From contig NZ_LBIA02000001.1 of the NCBI RefSeq assembly GCF_001006325.2, positions 1,303,501 to 1,367,500 on the forward strand: a stretch of 64,000 nucleotides of DNA. Reading direction: 5' to 3'. Positions within the stretch are counted from its first letter, which is position 1; every line of letters begins with the position of its first letter. Source of the stretch: Afipia massiliensis. GTDB lineage: Bacteria > Pseudomonadota > Alphaproteobacteria > Rhizobiales > Xanthobacteraceae. The position numbers and the translations under genes are program-made. The notes beneath the pieces were generated by a model. The model had not been told where the DNA came from, searched no databases, and was given only the letters and a program-made list of their open reading frames with translations. Below, piece by piece: positions 27,274 to 36,555 of the stretch.

Positions 27274-29550
27274 TTACGCCTTCTTCATGCCGGCCTTCAC
27301 TGCATCCGCCGTGATCGGCAACGAACGCACGCGTGCACCGACCGCATTGTAGATAGCGTTGGCCAACGCAGGAGCCACCACCGTCACCGCGGGCTCGCCC
27401 ACGCCGGTGGCGGGTTCGCCATTGGCGATGATGGCGAGCGCCACCTCCGGGACCTGACTCATTCGCATCGGAGTATAGGTGTCGAAGTTGGTCTGCTCGA
27501 TCGCGCCATCCTTCATGGTGGCCTTCTCGAACAGCGCCAGCGACATGCCCCACAGCGCCGCGCCCTCGACCTGGGCACGGATGCCGTCCGGGTTCACCTG
27601 CGTGCCGACATCGGTGGCGACGGTGAGTTTCTTCACCTTGACCTCGCCGCTGTCGTTCACCGCAACATGGGCGACACAGGCCGTCCAGCTCGCGGTGGCG
27701 CGTTCCTGCGACGACACGCAGGCAACGCCCATGCCTTCACCCTTGGGCAGCTTCTTGGTGCCGTAACCGGCAAGGCCCATCGCGGCGAGCAGCGTGTTGC
27801 GCAACCGCTGCGCGCCGCCGGCATTGGCGCCGGCGCCGTCGAGCAGGTCGATGCGGAATTGCGCCGGGTCTTTCCCCGAAGCTACCGCCAGTTCGTCGAG
27901 CATGCTTTCCACCGCCCAGAAGGTCCAGCCGGGCGCGACCGAGCGCAACTGGCCCGACGGCGTGGCCGACTGCGCCATCTCGTTGATGATGGCACGGACG
28001 TTGTGGTTGGGCACGGTGTAGAAGAAGTCCGCGCCGTTCACCGTGAAAGCATCGAGCGCGCCCTTCTTCTCGACATCCGGCGAGAGAAACGCCGGAATGC
28101 CCCAGCGCTTGGTCGGCCAGGCGCTGACCACGTCATGGTTGAACGCAATCAACTTGCCGCTGTCGTCGAGACCGGCCTTGATCTTCTGGAAGGTCAAGGG
28201 ACGCGAGAAGTCCATGATGGTGTCGTCCTCGCGCGAGTAGATGACCTTCACCGGCTTGCCGACGGCTTTCGCTGCAAGCACCGCCGGAATCATCATGTCG
28301 CCGTCGAGACGCCGGCCGAAGCCGCCGCCCAGCCAGGCCTGATGCATGACGATGAATTTGGGATCGATGCCCAGCGCCCCGGCCGCGATCGCTCCCGAAC
28401 GGGTGGCGAACTGATTGCCGGAGTACAGATGCCAGATGTCACCCTTTTGCTCTGCCGTGGCGTTCATCGGCTCCATCGGCGCGTGGATGTTGATGTTGGT
28501 GGTGTATTCCGCCTCCATCACCTTGGACGCCTTGCCGAGCGCCTCCGCCGTATCGCCGTTCTTGACGAAGAACAGCCCGGAGGCGTTGTCGGCCTGCAGC
28601 CGCTTCGCTTCCGCCAGCAGGGATTCGCTGGAGACTTTGGCGTTCGGCCCGTTGTCGTAGGTGACCTTGAGCGCGTCCGCCGCCTTTTTTGCGTTGGCGT
28701 AGGTGTTGGCCACCGCCACCACCCAGCCGGTGGTGGTGCCGGTCTTGTCCTCAAGCGTCACGGCCTTGATGAAGCCCGGCACCTTCTTTGCCGCTGACTC
28801 ATCGACCGACTTCACCGTCGCGCCATAGCGCACCGGCGGCATCACGATCTTGCCGTAGACCATGCCGGGCAGGAACGTATCGATGCCGTACTTCGCGGTG
28901 CCGTTGGTCTTCGACGGAATGTCGAGCTGCGGGATCGACTGGCCGACCAGCGTGTATTGGTCGGGCGTCTTGAGCTTGAGCGCCTTGAGCTCGTCCGCCG
29001 TGAACGTCTTGGTCGCCTTGCCGCCTTTCACGATTTCCGCGAACGTCAGCGACTTCTTCGACTTCGGATGCGAGATTCGAGAGTCGCGCACCACGAGTTC
29101 GCCGGCCGGCACACCCATCATCGCGGCGGCGGCTTCCGTCAACGCGATGCGGCCGGCGGCGCCTGCACGGCTCATGGCGTCGAAGTTCATCATGGTGCTC
29201 CAGGAGCCGCCCGTGATCTGCGCGCCGAGAACCGGATCGTTGTACTTCGGATCGTTGGACGCGAGCTTGACCCGCATGTCCTTCCAGGACGCGCCGAGTT
29301 CTTCGGCCACAAGCTGCGCCATGGTGGACGCAATGTGCTGGCCCATGTCGGCCTTGCCGCAAGTCACAGTGACAAGCCCGTCCGGCGCGATCGAATACCA
29401 CACGCTCGGATCGAAGCTTGCGGGCGCGGCCAGCGCGCTGCTTCCGGGCACGGATGCGAAGCCGAGCGCAAGCCCCGCTGCGGATGTGCCGACGATGAAC
29501 GAGCGGCGGCTGAGATCCGTCGATGAATTGACCTTGATGTGCTTGTTCAT
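27274..29550 (-). CDS. molybdopterin-binding subunit of aldehyde/isoquinoline-type oxidoreductase (IorB-like)
   Basis: A 758-residue large subunit of a xanthine-oxidase-family hydroxylase. The N-terminus carries a twin-arginine signal ([18 protein letters not shown]), so the folded enzyme is exported. Cofactor-contact motifs are [20 protein letters not shown] and the active-site GVGEP with the catalytic Glu. The domain order (two Ald_Xan_dh_C2-like parts) and the Tat signal match isoquinoline 1-oxidoreductase beta-type subunits. GGAGAG lies five bases before the ATG at 29550, which overlaps the stop of the iron-sulfur subunit. No FAD subunit is present. Substrate unknown; an aldehyde or N-heterocycle is likely. 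Confidence 0.93.
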   Translation of the reverse strand: MNKHIKVNSSTDLSRRSFIVGTSAAGLALGFASVPGSSALAAPASFDPSVWYSIAPDGLVTVTCGKADMGQHIASTMAQLVAEELGASWKDMRVKLASNDPKYNDPVLGAQITGGSWSTMMNFDAMSRAGAAGRIALTEAAAAMMGVPAGELVVRDSRISHPKSKKSLTFAEIVKGGKATKTFTADELKALKLKTPDQYTLVGQSIPQLDIPSKTNGTAKYGIDTFLPGMVYGKIVMPPVRYGATVKSVDESAAKKVPGFIKAVTLEDKTGTTTGWVVAVANTYANAKKAADALKVTYDNGPNAKVSSESLLAEAKRLQADNASGLFFVKNGDTAEALGKASKVMEAEYTTNINIHAPMEPMNATAEQKGDIWHLYSGNQFATRSGAIAAGALGIDPKFIVMHQAWLGGGFGRRLDGDMMIPAVLAAKAVGKPVKVIYSREDDTIMDFSRPLTFQKIKAGLDDSGKLIAFNHDVVSAWPTKRWGIPAFLSPDVEKKGALDAFTVNGADFFYTVPNHNVRAIINEMAQSATPSGQLRSVAPGWTFWAVESMLDELAVASGKDPAQFRIDLLDGAGANAGGAQRLRNTLLAAMGLAGYGTKKLPKGEGMGVACVSSQERATASWTACVAHVAVNDSGEVKVKKLTVATDVGTQVNPDGIRAQVEGAALWGMSLALFEKATMKDGAIEQTNFDTYTPMRMSQVPEVALAIIANGEPATGVGEPAVTVVAPALANAIYNAVGARVRSLPITADAVKAGMKKA

Positions 29551-30038
29551 GTTGCTCTCCGATCGCTCGGCGCGTTCGACGCGGTGCGCATGTCGGCGGC
29601 AGCCCGCATGATCGCCTTCTGAATCCGCGAATAGGTCATGCAGCGGCACAGATTGCCGTCCATATGCGCGACCACCTCGTCCCTGGTCGGATTGGTGTTC
29701 TTGGCGAGCAGCGACGCCGCCTGCATGATCTGGCCGGACTGGCAGTACCCGCATTGCGGCACCTGCTCGAGAATCCAGGCCTTCTGCAGCGGATGATCGC
29801 CCTTGGCGCTCAAGCCTTCGATGGTGGTGATCTTCTTGCCGGCGACCTCGCTGAGCACGGTCTGGCACGAACGCACCGCTTCACCGTTGACGTGGACCGT
29901 GCACGCGCCGCAAAGCCCTGCGCCGCAGCCGAATTTCGTCCCGGTCATCTGGAGTTGTTCGCGGATAACCCATAGCAGCGGCGTATCGCCCGCCGCTTCG
30001 ACGGACATATTGCGTCCGTTAATGCTGAGAGTGGGCAT
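29547..30038 (-). CDS. [2Fe-2S] subunit of molybdenum hydroxylase (IorA-like)
   Basis: A 163-residue electron-transfer subunit with two [2Fe-2S] clusters. The N-terminal plant-ferredoxin-type site is [22 protein letters not shown], and the C-terminal helical site is [17 protein letters not shown] with CRCMTY. GGGGAAG precedes the ATG at 30038; the frame extends upstream without similarity. It overlaps the large subunit by four bases. The enzyme has only these two subunits, so electrons probably pass to a cytochrome or the membrane chain and not to NAD. It would be co-exported with the Tat-bearing partner. Confidence 0.93.
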   Translation of the reverse strand: MPTLSINGRNMSVEAAGDTPLLWVIREQLQMTGTKFGCGAGLCGACTVHVNGEAVRSCQTVLSEVAGKKITTIEGLSAKGDHPLQKAWILEQVPQCGYCQSGQIMQAASLLAKNTNPTRDEVVAHMDGNLCRCMTYSRIQKAIMRAAADMRTASNAPSDRRAT

Positions 30039-30242
30039 CGTTTCTTCCCCTGCCGGCGCACGACATCGCTTACGGCGATGACTCACTTCGAGGTCGATGC
30101 CCGCCACGCACCGGGTCGATGACGGGCGCCGCGGAGAATGATCGGCTTTTTTGGCGCAGGCAACGCAAATTAGAATCGGTCAAAATAAAATAAATTATCG
30201 CGCAATGCAGCGACGTCCTTGTGCGACGCAGAAACAGGAAAC

Positions 30243-31160
30243 TTAGCTACGCGGCGGAGCCTTACGCTGCGGGACTGTCATCGCCGCAATCCCGGCAACG
30301 ACGCACACCAGACCGATCCAGACTGTGGGCGACAGCGTTTCGCCCAGAAATACAACGCCGAGGCCGACACCGAGCGGCACGCGTAGGTAAGCCTGCGCGG
30401 TCGTGCCGACCGATCCCAATGTCTGGATCAGCCGGAAATAGATCACGAAGGCGAGCGCGGTGGAGAACACCGCGAGCGCGATCAGGGCCGCGACGGACGC
30501 CGCCGATGGTGTGAGCGCCCATGGCCGGTCGACGATGAGGCTGAGCGGCGTCAGCATGATCGCGCCGCAGATCATCGACCCCGCCGCCGGCACCATCGGA
30601 TCGAGCCCGTTGAAGTTGCGCCCGAACAGCGCGGCGGCGCCGAACAGGACCGCGGAGAGCACCAGTGCAAGCTGTGCGATGACATCCTGTCCCAATCCGT
30701 TCAATGCATCGACGCCTACGACAAGACAGATTCCGGCGAGACCCACCGCAACGCCAAACGACTGGCGCAGCGTGGGACGTTCATGGCGGACAAACAGCAG
30801 CGCCAGCAGGAACGCGAAAATCGGCGCGTTCGAGCCCAGGATGGTGGCAAGACCCGCGCCGACATGCTGTTCCGCGTATGCGATCAGCGTGAAGGGAATC
30901 ACGCTGTTGAGACAGGCCTGAATCATGAACCGCCGCCACACCGCAGGATCGCGCGGCATGGCGATACCACGCAGCCACATGATCGTCAGCAGGATGGCCC
31001 CTGCAATGAACGTACGCGCGGCGATCAGGGTCAGCGGCGGAATAGTCTCTACACCGATCTTGACCAGCGTGTAGGCCGCGCCCCACAGCGTCGCCAGCAG
31101 CACCAGCAATGCAAGATTGGTCGCGTTATGCTGCCGTGGCGTCTCGATTGCGATGGTCAT
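30243..31160 (-). CDS. EamA family drug/metabolite exporter
   Basis: A 305-residue membrane protein with about ten helices in two EamA repeats, for example ALLVLLATLWGAAYTLVKIGV at the start of the first and ALVLSAVLFGAAALFGRNF opening the second. GLVCVVAGIAAMTVPQRK closes it. It belongs to the DMT superfamily, commonly exporting amino acids or small metabolites; substrate not readable. The ATG at 31160 was chosen over an upstream GTG because it sits just before the first helix. It stands alone on the minus strand. Confidence 0.88.
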   Translation of the reverse strand: MTIAIETPRQHNATNLALLVLLATLWGAAYTLVKIGVETIPPLTLIAARTFIAGAILLTIMWLRGIAMPRDPAVWRRFMIQACLNSVIPFTLIAYAEQHVGAGLATILGSNAPIFAFLLALLFVRHERPTLRQSFGVAVGLAGICLVVGVDALNGLGQDVIAQLALVLSAVLFGAAALFGRNFNGLDPMVPAAGSMICGAIMLTPLSLIVDRPWALTPSAASVAALIALAVFSTALAFVIYFRLIQTLGSVGTTAQAYLRVPLGVGLGVVFLGETLSPTVWIGLVCVVAGIAAMTVPQRKAPPRS

Positions 31161-31235
31161 GTCGTGCCGCCGGCTTCCTGTTCGCGGCGACGTTGCCACG
31201 CCGGCGCAGTGCTTTGTTTCGATGCGGGTCGAAGT

Positions 31236-31580
31236 TTATCCGCCGCGCAGCAGATTGGAGTACTGCTCCGGCACTTCGATCTCGAGACCGAGAATCGCCG
31301 CCGACAGCGCCTTGCCATAGTTGTCGAGGCTGAGGCTGCGCGACACCCCGCCGCCGAGTGCGCCTTCCGCCACGAAATTCAGCGCCGCCAGATTATCGGC
31401 CTCATACCGCGTGACCTCGCCCTTGATCGCGCCGCGATAGAACGCCTTGAACCGCGCGGCGGTCAGTTGCGCTTTCAGCAAGGGATAGAATTCGTCGCAA
31501 TAGGCGATCACCGCGATGTTCGAGGTGTTGCCCTTGTCGCCGGACCGGACGTGGGCCACGCGTTCCAACTTGACCTGCAT
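31236..31580 (-). CDS. AtuA-type C-terminal domain protein (small subunit)
   Basis: A 114-residue protein: VKLERVAHVRSGDKGNTSNIAVIAY, then ALNFVAEGALGGGVSRSLSLDNYGKALSAAILGLEIEVPE. This is the small C-terminal module that in Pseudomonas AtuA-type proteins is fused to the DUF1446 domain. Here it is a separate gene with its ATG four bases after the stop of the larger protein, so the two form a complex or were split. The SGDKG motif is conserved in the family. AtuA belongs to acyclic terpene utilisation in Pseudomonas; the role here is unproven. Confidence 0.85.
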   Translation of the reverse strand: MQVKLERVAHVRSGDKGNTSNIAVIAYCDEFYPLLKAQLTAARFKAFYRGAIKGEVTRYEADNLAALNFVAEGALGGGVSRSLSLDNYGKALSAAILGLEIEVPEQYSNLLRGG

Positions 31581-31584
31581 AGCT

Positions 31585-33012
31585 TCAGCTCTCGTACCAG
31601 GTGATGACGGGGGCGACCTTCTCGCGCGGCACCAGCGTCGACCAGACGCCAATGATCTCGCGGGCGCGATCCTGATGCGGCACCCGTTTGCCGGTCATGG
31701 CCACGCCGGACACCGCCATGCCGTCGATCTCGCGCCCGACTTTCAGGGCTTCCTCGCGGGTTTTGGTCCGCGCCGCAACCCGCACCGCGACCTCATAAGG
31801 CTCCGGCGCATCCGGCGGACTGGCTTCGCCGTGGATCGCATTGAGGCCGAGAAAATCGATACGCAGGTCGTCCGCCTTGAGACCGACGATGCGAAAGCGT
31901 TCTTGCAGAATCTGCTTCGCGAGTTGCGCACGGCGCAGCGCACCGGGACCAGCGTAGAAGAACATATCCTCGCCGATGAAGCCTTCCATGCAGCCCATCG
32001 ACACTTTCAGCGTCGGCGTGCGCGGCTTGCCACCGATATTTGTCACGCGCATGCGGTCGGAGCCCACCTGCTCAAGTGCCGCGGTGGTGAAATCGACCAC
32101 GACATCCGGCGTGATGTAGTTCGCCGGATCGTGCACCTCGTACAGCATCTGCTCCTTGACCGTCATGGCGTTGATCGCGCCGCCGGTGCCCGCGACTTTT
32201 GCAATCACAGCGCTGCCGTCAGATTCGACCTCGGCAATCGGAAAGGCCAGATCCCACGGCGTCGGCACATCCTTGAAGCCGGGATCGGCGAAATAGCCGC
32301 CGGTGACCTGCGCACCGCATTCCAAAAGATGCCCGAGGCCGCTGCCCGCGCCGAGCTTGGCGAAATCATCCGCGCACCAGCCGAATTCATGCATCATCGG
32401 CGCCAGAAACAGCGATGGATCCGCAACGCGGCCGGTAATGACAATGTCCGCGCCCTGTCGCAGGGCCTCGACGATCGGCTCAGCTCCCAGATACGCCTCC
32501 GCCGAAATGATCTCCGATGCAATGGAGGCGACCGGCGCGCCATTTTCCAGAATGGTGCCACCAAGCGCAGCAATACGATCGGTGATCAGGCTGCCGGAAA
32601 CCGCGGCGACCTTCTTGCCCTTTGCGCCATGCTCGCGCAGCAGTTCAACGATGCGCTGCGCCGCGCCGTCCGGATTGATCCAGCCCTGATTGCTGATGAC
32701 TTTCGTGCCGCGTTTCAGACAACCCGGCAGCACCGCCTTCATGCGGTCGTCGAGATAGGTGTCATATCCGGGGAACGACGGATCGCGCCGCTTGCGCACC
32801 TGCGCGGCTGAGATGGTCGCTTCCGCCATGGTCTCGAAACAGAGATAATCGAGGTCGCCTTGCTCGGCGTTGAGTTTCGCCGGCTCGATGCGGTCACCCC
32901 ACCACGCCGATCCCGCACCTATCCGCAAACTCGACAAAAGTTGATCCTTCCCCGGCGTTTCATTGGTCTTTCGGCTTGCCTTGCTCGGCAAATCGAAGAA
33001 CACTTTGATCAT
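31585..33012 (-). CDS. AtuA / DUF1446 family protein
   Basis: About 475 residues. Family motifs are LRIGAGSAWWGDRIEPA, DYLCFETMAEATISAAQ, VISNQGWINPDGAA, GADIVITGRVADPSLFLAPMMHEFGW and YVITPDV-like segments. In Pseudomonas, AtuA is required for citronellol/geraniol breakdown. The ATG at 33012 sits 24 residues or so before the homologous start (LLSSLRIG) and overlaps the ATG of a gene on the other strand; a TTG closer to LRIG could be the true start. The small partner follows immediately. No other atu genes (acyl-CoA carboxylase, geranyl-CoA) are in the window. Confidence 0.85.
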   Translation of the reverse strand: MIKVFFDLPSKASRKTNETPGKDQLLSSLRIGAGSAWWGDRIEPAKLNAEQGDLDYLCFETMAEATISAAQVRKRRDPSFPGYDTYLDDRMKAVLPGCLKRGTKVISNQGWINPDGAAQRIVELLREHGAKGKKVAAVSGSLITDRIAALGGTILENGAPVASIASEIISAEAYLGAEPIVEALRQGADIVITGRVADPSLFLAPMMHEFGWCADDFAKLGAGSGLGHLLECGAQVTGGYFADPGFKDVPTPWDLAFPIAEVESDGSAVIAKVAGTGGAINAMTVKEQMLYEVHDPANYITPDVVVDFTTAALEQVGSDRMRVTNIGGKPRTPTLKVSMGCMEGFIGEDMFFYAGPGALRRAQLAKQILQERFRIVGLKADDLRIDFLGLNAIHGEASPPDAPEPYEVAVRVAARTKTREEALKVGREIDGMAVSGVAMTGKRVPHQDRAREIIGVWSTLVPREKVAPVITWYES

Positions 33013-33340
33013 GAAACTAGTGGTCTTCGCTTCGCTTGTCGCCCTCACTCTGGCGCATACGCCTGTGCGTGCAGGGCAGTTGCCGCCCTCCCCGTTCACC
33101 ACCACGCTGTCCAATCACACGCCACTGGTGTTCGGCATGAGCGCCGAGGACGCGGCCGACGCGCTCGGACAGCCGCTCAGCTATGTGAGCGGGCGGCCGG
33201 GTGACGAAATCTTTCTGGTGATCCGCAATGTCGGCGGCAGCCGCTGGTCGTTCCGCGACGATCCGCTCTATCTGCAGTTCCGCGGCGGCCGCCTCACCGG
33301 CTGGAAAGCCGACTGGAGCCGCAACTGGATGTGGCGCTAA
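33011..33340 (+). CDS. small exported hypothetical protein
   Basis: A 109-residue protein with a signal peptide (KLVVFASLVALTLAHTPVRA) and a short periplasmic domain with HTPLVFGMSAEDAADALGQPLSYVSGRPGDEIF and DPLYLQFRGGRLTGWKADW. The domain resembles small SmpA/BamE-like folds (a G-ms-dv---lG-P pattern), an impression only. The start codon overlaps head-to-head with that of the AtuA gene on the opposite strand, so at least one of the two starts elsewhere. About 55 bases precede the dienelactone hydrolase. Confidence 0.65.
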   Translation: MKLVVFASLVALTLAHTPVRAGQLPPSPFTTTLSNHTPLVFGMSAEDAADALGQPLSYVSGRPGDEIFLVIRNVGGSRWSFRDDPLYLQFRGGRLTGWKADWSRNWMWR

Positions 33341-33396
33341 GCCCGCAACCTCATCGCACCCGTAGCATTTCCGATACCTGAAGGAAGGACGTCCGC

Positions 33397-34068
33397 ATGG
33401 GACACAGCATCACGTTGACCGCCTCGGATGGATTCAAGCTCGGCGGCTATCGCGCCGATCCTGCTTCCGCGCCGAAAGCCGCGATTGTCGTGATTCAGGA
33501 AATCTTCGGGGTCAATTCGCACATCCGCAACATCTGCGACCGGCTGGCGAACGAGGGCTATGTCGCCATCGCGCCGGCGATCTTCGATCGCATCGAGCCG
33601 GATTTTCAGTCCGGATATTCGCCGGATGAAGTGGCGGTGGCGCGCAAATTCGTCGCCAATCCCGACTGGCCGGCGATGCTGCGCGACACGCAAGCCGCCA
33701 TCGACGCCGTGACATCCATCGGCCCGGTCGGCATCATCGGCTTCTGCCTCGGCGGCAGCATCGCCTATGCCGCAGCGACCAAGCTGAAGGGACTAACCGC
33801 CGCGGTCGGCTACTACGGCGGCGCGGTCGTGCGGTTTGCCGACGACAAACCCACCGTGCCGACGCTGCTGCATTTCGGGGAGAAGGACACCGGCATTCCG
33901 CTCGCCGATGTCGAGACGATCAAGGCGAAGCGGCCGGAGGTCGAGGTGTTCGTTTATCCGGGCGCGCAGCACGGTTTCGGCTGCGACGAGCGCGCCAGCT
34001 ACGACAAGGCGAGCTCAGATCTCGCCTGGCAGCGCAGCCTCGCGTTCTTCAGCAAGAATTTGAAATAG
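33397..34068 (+). CDS. dienelactone hydrolase family protein
   Basis: A 223-residue alpha/beta hydrolase. Catalytic triad: Cys in GFCLGGSIAY, Asp in GEKDTGIP and His in AQHGFGCDER. The oxyanion-side motif VIQEIFGVNSHIRN contains the conserved Glu. This is the carboxymethylenebutenolidase pattern, usually involved in opening lactones from aromatic or chloroaromatic breakdown. GAAGGAAGG lies before the ATG. It is not inside an aromatic cluster here, so its substrate is open; convergent with the export lipoprotein. Confidence 0.92.
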   Translation: MGHSITLTASDGFKLGGYRADPASAPKAAIVVIQEIFGVNSHIRNICDRLANEGYVAIAPAIFDRIEPDFQSGYSPDEVAVARKFVANPDWPAMLRDTQAAIDAVTSIGPVGIIGFCLGGSIAYAAATKLKGLTAAVGYYGGAVVRFADDKPTVPTLLHFGEKDTGIPLADVETIKAKRPEVEVFVYPGAQHGFGCDERASYDKASSDLAWQRSLAFFSKNLK

Positions 34069-34075
34069 AGGCGTC

Positions 34076-34642
34076 TCAGAACCACCGTTCGCCGACAACG
34101 ACGGTATCACCGGGCCTGAGGAATGTGCCGGGCGGCACAACCGCCTGCGCGGCCCCGCCTTCGCCGACACGGGTCAGCCGGATGGCATTGCGTTGCGCGC
34201 GCGGCGTGAAACCGCCGGCAATGGCCACCGCGCTCTCCGCGGTCATGTTCGGCACATAAGGGTATTGTCCGGGAGCAGCGACTTCACCAAGGATGAAGAA
34301 CGGGCGATAGCTCTCGACCTCCGCGGCCACGAAAGGCTCGCGCAGATAGCCCTTCTTCAGCCGCGCCGTGACCGCCGCGGCGAGTTCAGCCGGCGTCAGG
34401 CCGCGCGCGGGCACCGAACCGATCAGCGGCATGGTGATCGATCCACTCGCGCCGACAGCATAAGTGTTGGTGAGGCCTTCCTGGCCGTAAACGACAATGC
34501 GCAGCCTGTCGCCGGCATCAAGCCGATACGGCTCATCGACCGGTGCGTAGCCGGTCGTCACCGACGCGGACGTCTGCATGCAGCCCGACAGCGCGAGCGC
34601 AGTGACAACGACAGCGATCAGCGACCATCGCGACGCACGCAT
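34076..34642 (-). CDS. polysaccharide export lipoprotein (Wza-like, short)
   Basis: A 188-residue lipoprotein: signal with lipobox LALSGCMQT, then the Poly_export domain (YRLDAGDRLRIVVYGQEGLTNTYAVGASGSITMPLIGSVPARGLTPAELAAAV) and one SLBB-type domain (FFILGEVAAPGQYPYVPNMT). It is about half the length of full Wza, ending after the first SLBB with RPGDTVVVGERWF. It would form a periplasmic or outer-membrane ring for export of a polysaccharide. No glycosyltransferase or Wzc gene is adjacent. CGGAG lies six bases before the ATG. Confidence 0.9.
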   Translation of the reverse strand: MRASRWSLIAVVVTALALSGCMQTSASVTTGYAPVDEPYRLDAGDRLRIVVYGQEGLTNTYAVGASGSITMPLIGSVPARGLTPAELAAAVTARLKKGYLREPFVAAEVESYRPFFILGEVAAPGQYPYVPNMTAESAVAIAGGFTPRAQRNAIRLTRVGEGGAAQAVVPPGTFLRPGDTVVVGERWF

Positions 34643-34729
34643 AAAACGCTCCGGACCTGTCCTCTGAATGAGAGACAGGCCCGGTTTGCGGCATGTATGG
34701 TTAACAAAGGGTAAGCGCGGGGTTAGTTG

Positions 34730-34776
34730 CGCATGATCTGATCGGAAAACCGGTTCCCACTTTTCCGGATCATGCG
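34730..34776. repeat. palindromic repeat, CGCATGATC...GATCATGCG family
   Basis: Outer arms CGCATGATC / GATCATGCG flank inner CGGAAAA and TTTTCCG arms around ACCGGTTCCCAC. It lies directly after the msrA stop. I recall the same sequence scattered in Nitrobacteraceae genomes; that recollection is unverified. It may act as the msrA terminator. Confidence 0.75.
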
Positions 34777-35430
34777 TTACGCGCTGACACCCACTCCAAT
34801 CGGGCAGGACACGCCGGTTCCACCGAGACCGCAGTAGCCGCCGGGATTCTTCGCCAGATATTGCTGGTGGTAGTCCTCGGCAAAATAGAACTCACCAGCC
34901 GGTTTGATCTCGGTGGTGATCGAGCCGTACCGCTTGGCGTTGAGCGCCTTGTTGTAGGCGTCCTTCGAGGCCAGCACCGCCTTCAACTGCGCGTCGCTGG
35001 TGGTGTAGATCGCCGAGCGATACTGCGTGCCGATGTCGTTGCCCTGACGCATGCCCTGGGTCGGATCGTGACTTTCCCAGAACGTCTTCAGCAGGGCCTC
35101 GTAAGACACCTTCTTTGGATCGAACACCACCAGCACCGCTTCGGTGTGGCCGGTACAGCCCGAACAGGTCTCTTCATAAGTGGGGTTCGGCGTCGAGCCG
35201 CCGGCATAGCCGACCGCGGTGACATAGACGCCGTCCATTTCCCAGAACTTGCGCTCGGCGCCCCAGAAACAGCCAAGGCCGAACACAGCGGTCTCCAAGC
35301 CTTCCGGATAAGGGCCTTTCAGCGGATGACCGTTGACGAAATGCGTTCTGGCGGTCGGCAGCGGGGCCGTACGGCCCGGCAGGGCTTCGGCGGCGCTCGG
35401 CAGATCGAGAGGTTTGCGGGAGAAGAACAT
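34777..35430 (-). CDS. msrA: peptide methionine (S)-S-oxide reductase MsrA
   Basis: A 217-residue enzyme that repairs the S-epimer of methionine sulfoxide. The catalytic motif is [14 protein letters not shown], followed by [27 protein letters not shown] and [10 protein letters not shown], all classic MsrA. The C-terminus has the recycling cysteines ([17 protein letters not shown]). AAAGGAG lies seven bases before the ATG. About 50 residues precede the core, an N-terminal extension ([14 protein letters not shown]) seen in alphaproteobacterial forms. Cytoplasmic, monocistronic. Confidence 0.96.
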   Translation of the reverse strand: MFFSRKPLDLPSAAEALPGRTAPLPTARTHFVNGHPLKGPYPEGLETAVFGLGCFWGAERKFWEMDGVYVTAVGYAGGSTPNPTYEETCSGCTGHTEAVLVVFDPKKVSYEALLKTFWESHDPTQGMRQGNDIGTQYRSAIYTTSDAQLKAVLASKDAYNKALNAKRYGSITTEIKPAGEFYFAEDYHQQYLAKNPGGYCGLGGTGVSCPIGVGVSA

Positions 35431-35590
35431 GGCTTGCTCCTTTAAGGGTTCGCTTCACACTATATAGCTCGCTGTACGCCGCCCGCGTCAGGACGTTACG
35501 CACCGATCGCTCATCATATGTCCGGCATCGGCTCTTGAAATTCCGGTGATCGCGTTCGCGAGTTTCATTCGCTGGACGAACCTCCGCCGG

Positions 35591-35908
35591 TCAATTCCGC
35601 GAATAGCCGATCAACGGCTTGCTGGGCCGGAACAGCAGCATCAGCAGGATGCCCAGAATGCCCATCACGGCCCAGGCCGGCTGGTTGAGCAGCAGCTTCA
35701 TCACGCTGTTCCAGAGCAGCGGCGAGACGCCCTCGACCATGGCCTGAAACGACTGCTGGCTGGCCTGATTGATGTCGTTCCACAGTTCACCAAGCCGCGT
35801 GATCCGCAGCGTCTGGTCGGCAATGGTCCGGGCCCCATCGTAAACCAGCGACAGGAAGCCGATAACCAACAGAAACAGCCCGATCAGACGAAAAAACCCA
35901 CGGATCAT
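35591..35908 (-). CDS. small inner-membrane hypothetical protein
   Basis: A 105-residue protein with two membrane segments, GFFRLIGLFLLVIGFLSLVYDGAR at the N-terminus and AWAVMGILGILLMLLFRPSK near the C-terminus, joined by an amphipathic helix (LGELWNDINQASQQSFQAMVE). Its ends face the same side. No named family is recognised. GGGGGTG precedes the ATG at 35908. Confidence 0.75.
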   Translation of the reverse strand: MIRGFFRLIGLFLLVIGFLSLVYDGARTIADQTLRITRLGELWNDINQASQQSFQAMVEGVSPLLWNSVMKLLLNQPAWAVMGILGILLMLLFRPSKPLIGYSRN

Positions 35909-36221
35909 CGTTCACCCCCTATATTCCAGTCACTTCGCCGAGACCCGGCAGGGCCCCCTAAACGGTCCCGATTGGGCCAAAATAGGCCCGGAAATCGTTG
36001 ACGGTGCAGGCCAGTATCCCTATAAGAGCCCCGACTGGCGGCGGGCGCAATCCTGCCGCCGATGTTCTTTAAGAGCGTGTCGTTTTAAGCAAGCTCTTTG
36101 GAAAGAACATTTTCAGGAACACCCGATTTTCACCCAGCATCGGCCGAACGGTCGATATCGATCGCTCTGCTGGCTCGATATGACAGCCGCTGACTGACCG
36201 ACCGAGAGAAACCGAGAGACC
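35909..36221. other. intergenic region and rpsT leader with hairpin
   Basis: No gene. An interrupted palindrome lies at 36064-36108, GTTCTTTaaGAGC and GCTCtttggAAAGAAC, about 115 bases before rpsT. If transcribed it would form a stable leader structure. The rpsT promoter must lie in this region. Confidence 0.5.
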
Positions 36222-36488
36222 ATGGCCAACACCACCTCTGCCAAAAAAGCGACGCGCAAGATTGCCCGCCGTACCCTCGTCAACAAGTCGCGCCGCACCC
36301 AGATGCGCGGCTCGGTTCGCAACGTCGAGGACGCCATCAAGAAGGGCGACCGCGCCGCAGCACTCGAAGCGATGAAGCAGGCCGAGCCGGACCTGATGCA
36401 GGCCGCACAGCGCAACATCATTCACAAGAACAACGCGAGCCGGAAGGTGTCGCGCCTGACGCATCAGATCGCCAAGCTCGCGAAGTAA
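36222..36488 (+). CDS. rpsT: 30S ribosomal protein S20
   Basis: An 88-residue basic helical protein: [17 protein letters not shown], then [12 protein letters not shown] and [22 protein letters not shown], the standard S20 sequence. It binds 16S rRNA. Followed 34 bases later by a clear terminator, so the gene is monocistronic. It sits just upstream of the dnaA region, a position I associate with this bacterial group. Confidence 0.98.
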   Translation: MANTTSAKKATRKIARRTLVNKSRRTQMRGSVRNVEDAIKKGDRAAALEAMKQAEPDLMQAAQRNIIHKNNASRKVSRLTHQIAKLAK

Positions 36489-36521
36489 GTTCCGCAGCGC
36501 AATCTGAAAAAGCTGACTGAC

Positions 36522-36551
36522 AAAAAAGCCCGGCCGACGCCGGGCTTTTTC
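36522..36551 (+). terminator. rho-independent terminator of rpsT
   Basis: Stem AAAGCCCGG / CCGGGCTTT with loop CCGACG-type bases, followed by TTTTTCTTTT. A typical intrinsic terminator. Confidence 0.9.
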
Positions 36552-36555
36552 TTTT

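Noticed and set aside
27268-28797. Long open frame antisense to the molybdenum hydroxylase large subunit
   Set aside because: High-GC codon bias leaves the opposite strand open. The product is His/Arg-rich without domains, and the sense protein has full family motifs. The same applies to antisense frames at 6211-7545, 37693-39174 and 44491-46149.
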